From the NCBI GenBank assembly GCA_903885895.1, contig CAISKC010000426.1, positions 1 through 5,444 on the forward strand: a stretch of 5,444 bases of DNA, read 5' to 3'. Made by a program: the position numbers and the translations under genes. The notes below the pieces were generated by a model that had not been told where the DNA came from, made no database searches, and was given only the letters and a program-made list of their open reading frames with translations. Shown here piece after piece: positions 1 through 5,444 of this stretch (positions are counted from its first letter, which is position 1; every line of letters begins with the position of its first letter). This DNA is from an uncultured Legionella sp. (GTDB lineage: Bacteria > Pseudomonadota > Gammaproteobacteria > Legionellales > Legionellaceae).

Positions 1-26
1 ATGATTTTAAATTCTTTATTAAAAAA

Positions 27-32
27 TATAAT
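27..32 (+). promoter_or_regulatory. possible -10 promoter hexamer upstream of the PreA-like gene
   Basis: A perfect TATAAT lies 15 bases before the preferred ATG at 48. No good -35 box is visible at the right distance: the best candidate is around 5-10 (TTTTAA), which is weak. If the hexamer is real, transcription would start near 38-40 and the leader would be only about 10 bases, leaving little room for a ribosome binding site. The stretch is very AT-rich, so a chance match is likely enough to keep confidence low. Confidence 0.28.
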
Positions 33-47
33 TCTTAAGCATTGGAT

Positions 48-1301
48 ATGATGAAAGAAAAAAAATCCCCCCCTTCATTTGAGCGATTAGCGATCTCTCT
101 TTTTGGAAAAGAAATTCCTAGTCCGCTCATCGTAGGCTCAGGAACGTTGATCGAGACCCATGAAGATATCGAACCTTTTTTGTTGTCGGGTGTTGGTGGG
201 ATAGCACCGCGCACTACTAGAAAAATTTTGGAACGACCAAGCCATCCTGTTCCTCATCTTTACCAAGCGGGTTCTAAAAAATTTCCAATTATGATTAATG
301 CGGAATGGACTGGCGCAGATATCCATTATTGGCGGCCGTATCTTGAGAGAATGGCAGCCAATAATCGTACCATTATGTCTATATCAGGGCGCGATATTGC
401 GGGTTGTTTGGCTGTTTGCAAAGAGTTAGATCTGTTTCAAGGCTGGTTATATTTCGAAATTAATATTAGCTGTGCACATAGTAACCATGAACATGGGATG
501 ATCACTAGGGATATGCTGCATATCAAGGAAGTGGTGTCCTCTTTGAAACAAGCCGGATTACGCACTCCTATCGCATTAAAATTAGGTCATTCGGACTATA
601 TTCTTGATTTGGCTAATGTTGCCAAAGAAGCAGGTATTGATGCTATCGTTGCAATTAATACTTATGGACCCGTATTTGATTTTTCTATAAATGAGCGGGG
701 AGAGCCTGAGCCAATCGTTGGGATTCGAGGAGGAAAAGGCGGATTGTCTGGGGCTCCAATTTTTCAAATAGCGCTTACAGATATTGCAGAAATTAAGCGT
801 CAGATAGATATTACAGTCATTGGTTGTGGTGGTGTTGTGACTGCAGAAAACGTAGTAAAAATGCTCATGGCAGGAGCTAGTGCTGTGCAAGTATATACGG
901 CTGCACATATGGAAGGGATCAACGCGCCTGCCTATTTTACTAAGACGAATGAAAAAATATTACATTATATGGATACTCATAATATTAATAATATTCGAAT
1001 CTTAGAAGGTAAGGCACTACCTATCTTAGAGCAGAAGACCGAGCTGCAATTAAAGGTGCCCGTCGTTAATGAAAAAAACTGTATAGGATGTGATCTATGT
1101 ATTCCTATTTGTTTACCAAAAGCTATTACAATTAGACCATCAGATGGAGCAAATAAATATAACCATGTTGTTGAAATTAATGCAGATATTTGTATTGGAT
1201 GCGGGCATTGTATTCCTGTTTGTCCGACATCGCCAAAATCTTTAACTTTATCCCAGGATTTTGTATGGAACGCAGAAGAAATAGGGGTTTTAAATACATG
1301 A
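48..1301 (+). CDS. PreA-like FMN / iron-sulfur dehydrogenase (dihydroorotate dehydrogenase superfamily) with two [4Fe-4S] motifs
   Basis: A cytoplasmic flavoprotein of the class 1 dihydroorotate dehydrogenase/PreA family. Residues are numbered from the TTG at 42. The TIM barrel spans about 15-335. Key residues are the NxSC active-site motif (N141, C144, the usual catalytic cysteine), flavin-contact K180, INT at 205-207, GLSG at 234-237 and the FMN-phosphate segment GCGG at 261-264. The C-terminal ferredoxin domain has two CxxCxxCxxxC motifs (C347/350/353/357 and C384/387/390/394P). Length and domain order match E. coli PreA. By eye alignment, three usual active-site positions differ: the barrel Lys is R57, an Asn that contacts pyrimidine in dihydropyrimidine dehydrogenase is D118, and the Pro after the catalytic Cys is A145. 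Its substrate is therefore uncertain, and no PreT-type FAD partner is in the window. An in-frame TAA at 36-38 limits the start to TTG 42, ATG 48 or ATG 51. I chose ATG 48 because it forms ATGA with an open frame entering from the left. No strong ribosome binding site is visible. The stop overlaps the next gene by ATGA. Confidence 0.87.
   Translation: MMKEKKSPPSFERLAISLFGKEIPSPLIVGSGTLIETHEDIEPFLLSGVGGIAPRTTRKILERPSHPVPHLYQAGSKKFPIMINAEWTGADIHYWRPYLERMAANNRTIMSISGRDIAGCLAVCKELDLFQGWLYFEINISCAHSNHEHGMITRDMLHIKEVVSSLKQAGLRTPIALKLGHSDYILDLANVAKEAGIDAIVAINTYGPVFDFSINERGEPEPIVGIRGGKGGLSGAPIFQIALTDIAEIKRQIDITVIGCGGVVTAENVVKMLMAGASAVQVYTAAHMEGINAPAYFTKTNEKILHYMDTHNINNIRILEGKALPILEQKTELQLKVPVVNEKNCIGCDLCIPICLPKAITIRPSDGANKYNHVVEINADICIGCGHCIPVCPTSPKSLTLSQDFVWNAEEIGVLNT
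1283..1287 (+). promoter_or_regulatory. ribosome binding site for the membrane protein gene
   Basis: AGGGG lies 10 bases before the ATG at 1298, inside the end of the PreA-like gene. It supports 1298 over the upstream in-frame ATG at 1190, whose extra 36 codons would lie entirely over the ferredoxin-coding region. The spacing is slightly long, so translation may also depend on coupling through the ATGA overlap. Confidence 0.55.
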
Positions 1302-2695
1302 ATGCACTTATTGAAAACGATAGAGATAGTTTAATCGTGAACGATCACTTGAGCACTTATTTGAGGGATGAGTTATTAATTAACGCACATGGGCTATATG
1401 AACAAAATTATAGAATACGTGCTATAAAAGTATTATTAACAGTATTAGGCAGTATGGCCGGCGTCCCTTCACTTGCTCCTGCAATGGCTGCTGCTGGAAA
1501 GTATCATGGATTAGGGTATGTGTTTGCAGGAGGTACTTTAATTGCTTATGGTGCTGGTGCTATATGGGTTTTTCATGGAATAGTAGATGAATTTAAGCCC
1601 TTATCGCCATGTCAAAAAAATTTATTACCAGCTACTAGATGCTACAGCGGCGTTAAAGAAATCTCATGTATTATTCTGAGCGGTGTTGCTAGTGTAATTC
1701 CTCTATATACTGCTTATAAATATAATAAAGTAGATTGGAAAACATTTCTTGCCGCACCCATAGGGTATGCTTTTAATGTATTTGGATTTTATAAGATGAT
1801 TAATACCATAGACAAAATCTTGATTAAACGCGCTTCTAATAATCAAAAAACTTCGATTTTGTTTGAAAATCTATCCCAACATATAGCATTTAAAGTAATG
1901 CCTACTATTATGATAATGGGTCTACAACCATTAAGTGAATTTAATGAAGTGTTTAATAGTCGTGATAGCGAGAGATTTACGGCGCAGATTATGGCCCTTC
2001 CTATCTTAGCTAGTTTTAAACAATTACCTTCGTCGTACTACAATGCTTGGCCACGAACAGTATTCTCGTCATGCTGTTTATTTTTCCCTTTGTGTATGGC
2101 GTATGTTAACGCTACTCTCGCTTTTGAGGCAGCTGAAATGATTACGTCCAACAAATCTTCCGCTGTATTTCTGGCTGTTTTTCCTACAGTTGCGGCTTTA
2201 TCAATAGATAGCTTGGTTACGTTTATTACTGCGGAAAGAATGTTTGATGCCGCTTTTAATTGGTTAAAAGACAATCCTGCGACTTATGTATTGTTAGCGG
2301 ATTACGCAATGCTTAATAGGATGTTATTTTTGTTGGCAATGCTTTTAGCTGTGCTATCCTCCAGTAATAGAGGTTATGTTGCTTATTCTACCATAAATAA
2401 TAATCAGATTTTCTTTACAGCGACCTCTGTGGTGAATAGCATTGTTTTTGAAGGGTTTGCTTTAACTGAGCTTTTCCATGGCCTATGTAATAATATATTT
2501 AGATCGGAACGTTACCCATTAGAGCAAAAGCGTTTATTGGCTCAAGATAAGCTAAATGAGTTTACGAGTACGGTACAAAGAGCCGATCCCAAAAAGTATC
2601 AGGGGTTTTTTGAAAAAAATCGCCCTTTACTAGATTTACGTAGCGCAAATACAGATGTTGAGATTGCCAATACTACAATAAATTCATTTAATTAA
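1298..2695 (+). CDS. polytopic inner-membrane protein of unknown function
   Basis: I do not recognise the family. From the ATG at 1298 the product has 465 residues. A polar N-terminus (about 1-40) is followed by roughly eight to ten hydrophobic stretches, near residues 42-64, 71-94, 119-141, 149-168, 196-210, 254-277, 288-310, 341-355 and 372-394. A charged, hydrophilic tail of about 65 residues (from about 400) is rich in Lys, Arg, Glu and Gln. The first part is rich in Gly and Ala. There is no cleavable signal peptide and no clear MFS, ABC or RND signature. The start is set by AGGGG at 1283-1287 and by the ATGA overlap with the stop of the PreA-like gene, which suggests coupled translation and a shared operon. 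The membrane protein could be an anchor, a transporter or an electron-transfer partner for the Fe-S flavoenzyme, but the sequence does not decide this. The TAA is followed at once by a terminator. Confidence is high that this is a gene and low on its role. Confidence 0.82.
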   Translation: MNALIENDRDSLIVNDHLSTYLRDELLINAHGLYEQNYRIRAIKVLLTVLGSMAGVPSLAPAMAAAGKYHGLGYVFAGGTLIAYGAGAIWVFHGIVDEFKPLSPCQKNLLPATRCYSGVKEISCIILSGVASVIPLYTAYKYNKVDWKTFLAAPIGYAFNVFGFYKMINTIDKILIKRASNNQKTSILFENLSQHIAFKVMPTIMIMGLQPLSEFNEVFNSRDSERFTAQIMALPILASFKQLPSSYYNAWPRTVFSSCCLFFPLCMAYVNATLAFEAAEMITSNKSSAVFLAVFPTVAALSIDSLVTFITAERMFDAAFNWLKDNPATYVLLADYAMLNRMLFLLAMLLAVLSSSNRGYVAYSTINNNQIFFTATSVVNSIVFEGFALTELFHGLCNNIFRSERYPLEQKRLLAQDKLNEFTSTVQRADPKKYQGFFEKNRPLLDLRSANTDVEIANTTINSFN

Positions 2696-2700
2696 CACTG

Positions 2701-2757
2701 AAAAGCAGTTGAATCTTAGCGTAATAGATCTTTTCGTTACAGCTTCAACTGCTTTTT
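2701..2757. terminator. bidirectional intrinsic terminator between convergent operons
   Basis: AAAAGCAGTTGAA (2701-2713) and TTCAACTGCTTTT (2744-2756) form a perfect 13-bp inverted repeat. It sits 5 bases after the membrane protein stop and about 10 bases before the phhA stop. On the + strand the right arm ends in five T (2753-2757). On the - strand the other arm ends in four T, so the hairpin can stop both operons. The loop is long (30 bases); GTAA at 2721-2724 and TTAC at 2737-2740 could pair inside it. The stem is only moderately GC-rich. Confidence 0.8.
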
Positions 2758-2766
2758 CAAAGATTA

Positions 2767-3609
2767 TCAAACCACATACTCGGCGATTTCCTGCAATGGA
2801 ATACAGTGACCAATATTTGTATATTTGTTGTGTTCAACTGGAAATAGAGGTTGAAACTCACCTAATTGACGGGCTTCTTTTAGCGCGCTATAAAGTTCTG
2901 GTATGTTGTTGAGCACATTAAAAATTTGTTTGCTGGAATCCAAGGTATAGTAAACTTTTTGCAATAAATCAGCACGGTAAGGTTCTTGAAATATATGAAC
3001 TATATTGAACGGTTTGATGATGGGACCATCTTTTTCAAAACAGTAAATTGATTCAGAATAGGAGCTGATCACCGAGCTACCAAATATTTTCACACCATTT
3101 GCTGTGTTGATTAAACCAGTTTCTGTTGTAAACCAAATTAGACGAGCAAACAATGGCCGATCGCATTCTTTGACAGTTAATGCAAATCGAGCATATTCCT
3201 GCATAAAATCAGCATAATCTTGAGACATTAACATTGTACAATGGCCAAAAACCTCATGAAATATGTCGGGGTCTTTGGCTAAGTTTTCTTCGTTTATAGT
3301 GCGAATAAACATCGTTGAAGGGAATTTTTTCTGTGATAATAAGTGAAAATAGTGTTCAAAGTCTATAAGTCCCTGTACTGGAACAACTTTCCAACCAGAT
3401 GCACTATATAGTCTTTCAGATATTTCTTTTAAAGAAGGTATTTTTTCAGAAGATAAACAAAATTTCTCCATATTAGAAAAAAAAACTGGGTAAGCCTTAT
3501 CTTTCAAATTGATCATTTGTTTGGTAAATAATCTTTTCCACATAGCATGTTCATCTTTTGTGAAAGTAATATTATTATGTGAGAAATCATTTTGTAGTAA
3601 ATTTGACAT
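2767..3609 (-). CDS. phhA: phenylalanine 4-hydroxylase (pterin-dependent aromatic amino acid hydroxylase)
   Basis: This non-heme iron enzyme should convert phenylalanine to tyrosine using tetrahydropterin and O2 in the cytoplasm. The 280-residue product is the usual bacterial single-domain form with no N-terminal ACT regulatory domain. Visible landmarks are the W24 region (MWKRL), SGWKVVPVQGLI at about 71-82, and FPSTMFIR at about 96-103. PDIFHEVFGH supplies iron ligands H118 and H123, and WFTTETGL supplies the third ligand, E163. The segment SSYSESIYC at 182-190 closely resembles the Chromobacterium enzyme, and PYRADLLQKVYYTLDS (210-225) matches the family C-terminal core. T164 replaces the Phe usual in the W-T-x-E-F-G-L motif. 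The ATG at 3609 is fixed by AAGGAG nine bases upstream. It is the last gene of the apparent - strand operon, 39 bases after the GrpB-GNAT gene, and ends at the shared terminator. The usual partner PhhB (pterin carbinolamine dehydratase) is not in the window. Tryptophan as substrate cannot be excluded from sequence alone. Confidence 0.93.
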   Translation of the reverse strand: MSNLLQNDFSHNNITFTKDEHAMWKRLFTKQMINLKDKAYPVFFSNMEKFCLSSEKIPSLKEISERLYSASGWKVVPVQGLIDFEHYFHLLSQKKFPSTMFIRTINEENLAKDPDIFHEVFGHCTMLMSQDYADFMQEYARFALTVKECDRPLFARLIWFTTETGLINTANGVKIFGSSVISSYSESIYCFEKDGPIIKPFNIVHIFQEPYRADLLQKVYYTLDSSKQIFNVLNNIPELYSALKEARQLGEFQPLFPVEHNKYTNIGHCIPLQEIAEYVV

Positions 3610-3618
3610 TTAGCAAGT

Positions 3619-3624
3619 CTCCTT
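3619..3624 (-). promoter_or_regulatory. consensus ribosome binding site for phhA
   Basis: Reading the - strand, AAGGAG lies nine bases before the phhA ATG at 3609. It is the strongest Shine-Dalgarno match in the window and fixes the start. It lies in the 39-base gap after the upstream gene, so phhA can be translated independently of it. Confidence 0.8.
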
Positions 3625-3648
3625 GTGACCATATGTAATGGGCATCTA

Positions 3649-4983
3649 TTATTGCAGTTCACACCATTTTTGGAAGGTACAAACAGGCACAAATTTTCTT
3701 TCTGTATATACTTTTAACTCACTTTCGAGTGGTAGCATAATTGCCAAATGATAGTTGTTTTTCTTAGCTTGCTCCAGAAGAAAATTTTCTATGGCTAGCT
3801 TTGTTGAGATACTATCGCTGTTAATCAATGATAAATGATAAATTCCGGCACAATTGGCGTAAAAAACAAGTTCAGCTACACCCACTAATGTATTGCCTGA
3901 AAACGCAGCATAAATTTCAATGGGATCGTCTTTAGTATAGAGTTTCGCTATCCATTTGATGTACTGAGTTAATGTTACATTATTGTCTGATAATTGAGTT
4001 TGTAGTTCTTGAAATTGTGCAGTTGAACTTATTTTTTTAATATTCAAAGACAGGTCTGTTTGGAAGGTTGTTTGTTTTAAATCAATTACCACACCGATTA
4101 AGTTTTCCATTTTTTTCAAACCTTGTTTTTCTAATAGGTTTGGGAGATTACTTGGGTTAAAACCGGGTGTTATCCACCAAGTAAATGGCAAGTCATGTTT
4201 TTTAAAATGATCACATATTTTTTTAATCGTAGGCTCTGCATTTGTTGATGATAAATGTGTATCTAATATCATATTGAAATTTGCATCATGCAGCCCTGTG
4301 TCGATCAATACATAACCTGGAATTCGTTCGAACTTGATAGACGTTAGATATTGCATATAGTGTGTCATCATAATTATAAAATTTGCTTCTAAGGAATTTA
4401 TTACTTTGTTTGAATCCCAATTTTCGATATCACTTCCTTTATTTTGATCTCGACAATAAATGTCTTGTGGTAGATCTAGACATAATTTAGCCGCTGCATC
4501 GATAGAGCGAACAAGGGTACTTTTACCCAAAACGTATGTATTGATGTCATTATTTGCTGTTTTAGCAAGTTCTTTTTTGAGTGAGGCATAAGCTTTTGCT
4601 TGTTTTGTGTGGCGGTTTAAATAATCTTTAAAACGCAAATAACGTGCTATTTGAGGATCTCCCATTTCAAAAATATGGTAATTAACAGCATAATAAGGTT
4701 TTGTTTTGGTTGTAATAAAGCTACGATGAGGGATCACGTTACGGCTTAGTTTTTTGCAACCTTGTGCTATCAGACCTCTCTCAATGGTATCTATTTCATC
4801 AATGGAGTTGATTTCTAATAAAATATCCAGTATTGGCTTGGCTGGCATGTCTGTAATGGCAGTGCTGCCAATGTGATGCACTTCTTTCAAATAGGGGGAT
4901 AGCACTTCTTTTATGTCACGTTTTTCTTGCAAGAACATTTCGGTCCAGCGCGGATTGTGTTCATAAATTTTAATGCTGTTCAT
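3649..4983 (-). CDS. GrpB (UPF0157) domain fused to a tandem GNAT acetyltransferase-like region
   Basis: A two-part, 444-residue protein. Residues about 1-168 are a GrpB/UPF0157 domain of the nucleotidyltransferase fold: HIGSTA at 37-42, AKPILDI at 48-54 with likely metal-binding D53, NYHIFEMG at 101-108, and the FKDYL...AYASLKKELA helix region near 118-140. GrpB domains have no settled function. Residues about 196-305 resemble the N-terminal half of tandem GNAT proteins (IPGYVLIDTGL at 221-231, LPFTWWITPGFNPSNL at 265-280). Residues about 310-443 resemble the second GNAT half, ending in VYTERKFVPVCTFQKW (425-440), which fits the usual YxxxGF end. The acetyl-CoA loop, normally R/Q-x-x-G-x-G/A, falls near 390-395 and has no glycines, so acetyltransferase activity is doubtful. 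The ATG at 4983 is supported by AAGGG at 4992-4996, eight bases upstream. The gene lies between the MFS gene (23-base gap) and phhA (39-base gap) and is probably cotranscribed. No frameshift is seen, so it looks like a true fusion. The substrate is unknown. Confidence 0.85.
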   Translation of the reverse strand: MNSIKIYEHNPRWTEMFLQEKRDIKEVLSPYLKEVHHIGSTAITDMPAKPILDILLEINSIDEIDTIERGLIAQGCKKLSRNVIPHRSFITTKTKPYYAVNYHIFEMGDPQIARYLRFKDYLNRHTKQAKAYASLKKELAKTANNDINTYVLGKSTLVRSIDAAAKLCLDLPQDIYCRDQNKGSDIENWDSNKVINSLEANFIIMMTHYMQYLTSIKFERIPGYVLIDTGLHDANFNMILDTHLSSTNAEPTIKKICDHFKKHDLPFTWWITPGFNPSNLPNLLEKQGLKKMENLIGVVIDLKQTTFQTDLSLNIKKISSTAQFQELQTQLSDNNVTLTQYIKWIAKLYTKDDPIEIYAAFSGNTLVGVAELVFYANCAGIYHLSLINSDSISTKLAIENFLLEQAKKNNYHLAIMLPLESELKVYTERKFVPVCTFQKWCELQ

Positions 4984-4991
4984 AGCTACAT

Positions 4992-4996
4992 CCCTT
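4992..4996 (-). promoter_or_regulatory. ribosome binding site for the GrpB-GNAT gene
   Basis: On the - strand AAGGG stands eight bases before the ATG at 4983, within the 23-base gap after the MFS stop. It supports this start. The nearer ATG inside GGGATG is out of frame and is followed directly by TAG. Confidence 0.6.
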
Positions 4997-5006
4997 GTAT
5001 TTTCAG

Positions 5007-5444
5007 CTAGATTTTAGCGCTAATATCCGAGAATGTCTTGTTATAAGAACTATTTTTTTGATGAATATACAAATAAATTCTCTTAGACTTTAGCAAACTA
5101 AATAATGCTAGAATCGCAAAGGTAATACTCAAAAAAAATGGGATACTAAAAGAGATATTACAGCTTAACGCTGCCATATTGCAGACAACGGCACCGGTGA
5201 GCATTCTAAGGCTTTGCGCAACGCTAAGCACTCGTCCTTGTTGATACCTACTGGTATAAGTTGATATAGCACTAATGGAGTTTGTAATTGTCAAAGCAAT
5301 GCAAATTCCCAGAAACAGTAATATAACTAGAAACACATTCATTGAGGCAACATAGAGCATAGCTATAATGCACATTAATAATAGAATGATACCAAAAATA
5401 ATACAATTCAAAAATGAATTGAATAAATTATTAAACAAACCAAT
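5007..5444 (-). CDS. MFS transporter, C-terminal part (5' end beyond the window)
   Basis: The frame is open to the right edge (the last codons read Ile-Gly-Leu), so this is the end of a longer gene. The TTG at 5438 is not a credible start. About 145 residues are visible, roughly the last third of a typical 400-residue major facilitator. Hydrophobic segments fall near visible residues 12-33, 36-58, 82-96 and 98-118, fitting transmembrane helices 9 to 12. Between the second and third is a polar loop, SRYQQGRVLSVAQSL, which resembles the R-G-R-V-x-x-x-Q-S-L loop before helix 11 of many drug-efflux MFS proteins. A Lys/Ser/Asn-rich cytoplasmic tail of about 27 residues follows. It is the first visible gene of the - strand operon, 23 bases before the GrpB-GNAT gene. 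The substrate cannot be told from this part; export of a small molecule or drug is the commonest role for proteins of this type. Confidence 0.78.
   Translation of the reverse strand: MGLFNNLFNSFLNCIIFGIILLLMCIIAMLYVASMNVFLVILLFLGICIALTITNSISAISTYTSRYQQGRVLSVAQSLRMLTGAVVCNMAALSCNISFSIPFFLSITFAILALFSLLKSKRIYLYIHQKNSSYNKTFSDISAKI

Noticed and set aside
42..47. TTG at 42 as the start of the PreA-like gene
   Set aside because: It would add only two residues, uses a rarer start codon and has no better ribosome binding site. ATG at 48, or 51, is preferred, though it cannot be ruled out.
138..326. A 62-codon open frame on the - strand
   Set aside because: It is antisense to the start of the PreA-like gene and has no supporting signals.
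582..908. A 108-codon open frame on the - strand
   Set aside because: It lies wholly antisense to the barrel-coding part of the PreA-like gene, whose conserved motifs prove the + strand frame. Its composition (many Cys, His, Asn) is that of a shadow frame.
1190..1297. An upstream extension of the membrane protein to the ATG at 1190
   Set aside because: The added 36 codons overlap the second [4Fe-4S] motif of the preceding gene in another frame. The ribosome binding site at 1283-1287 and the ATGA overlap favour 1298.
2038..2274. A 78-codon open frame on the - strand
   Set aside because: It is antisense to the membrane protein gene, has no ribosome binding site and no partner gene. Its Ala/Lys-rich product looks like the mirror of hydrophobic codons.
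2709..2912. A 67-codon open frame on the + strand after the membrane protein gene
   Set aside because: It starts inside the terminator, runs antisense over the end of phhA, lacks a ribosome binding site, and resembles no known protein.

Overview
The window is AT-rich bacterial DNA with compact genes, ATGA stop/start overlaps and short intergenic gaps. The low GC, the Chromobacterium/Legionella-like phenylalanine hydroxylase and a large orphan polytopic membrane protein suggest a gammaproteobacterium of the Legionellales (Legionella-like). This placement is inferred from general character; no marker gene is present.

Layout: two convergent transcription units meet at a shared terminator. On the + strand (48-2695) an FMN/iron-sulfur dehydrogenase of the PreA/dihydroorotate dehydrogenase superfamily, with two C-terminal [4Fe-4S] motifs, overlaps by ATGA a polytopic membrane protein of unknown function. 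On the - strand, read from the right edge, come the C-terminal third of an MFS transporter (cut by the window), a GrpB/UPF0157 nucleotidyltransferase-fold domain fused to a tandem GNAT acetyltransferase-like region, and an aromatic amino acid hydroxylase (phhA). The gaps are 23 and 39 bases, so these three probably form one operon. A perfect 13-bp inverted repeat with T-runs on both strands lies in the 71-base gap between the two units.

How the genes may work together: PhhA should make tyrosine from phenylalanine, which in Legionella-type bacteria can feed homogentisate/pyomelanin metabolism. A transporter and a transferase-like fusion in the same operon could instead point to modification and export of a small molecule, but this is inference. 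The PreA-like enzyme has lost or changed several residues normally found around the flavin and pyrimidine, and no PreT partner is visible. It should therefore not be assumed to be a dihydropyrimidine dehydrogenase. No RNA genes, CRISPR arrays, insertion sequences or integrase-type genes were seen.
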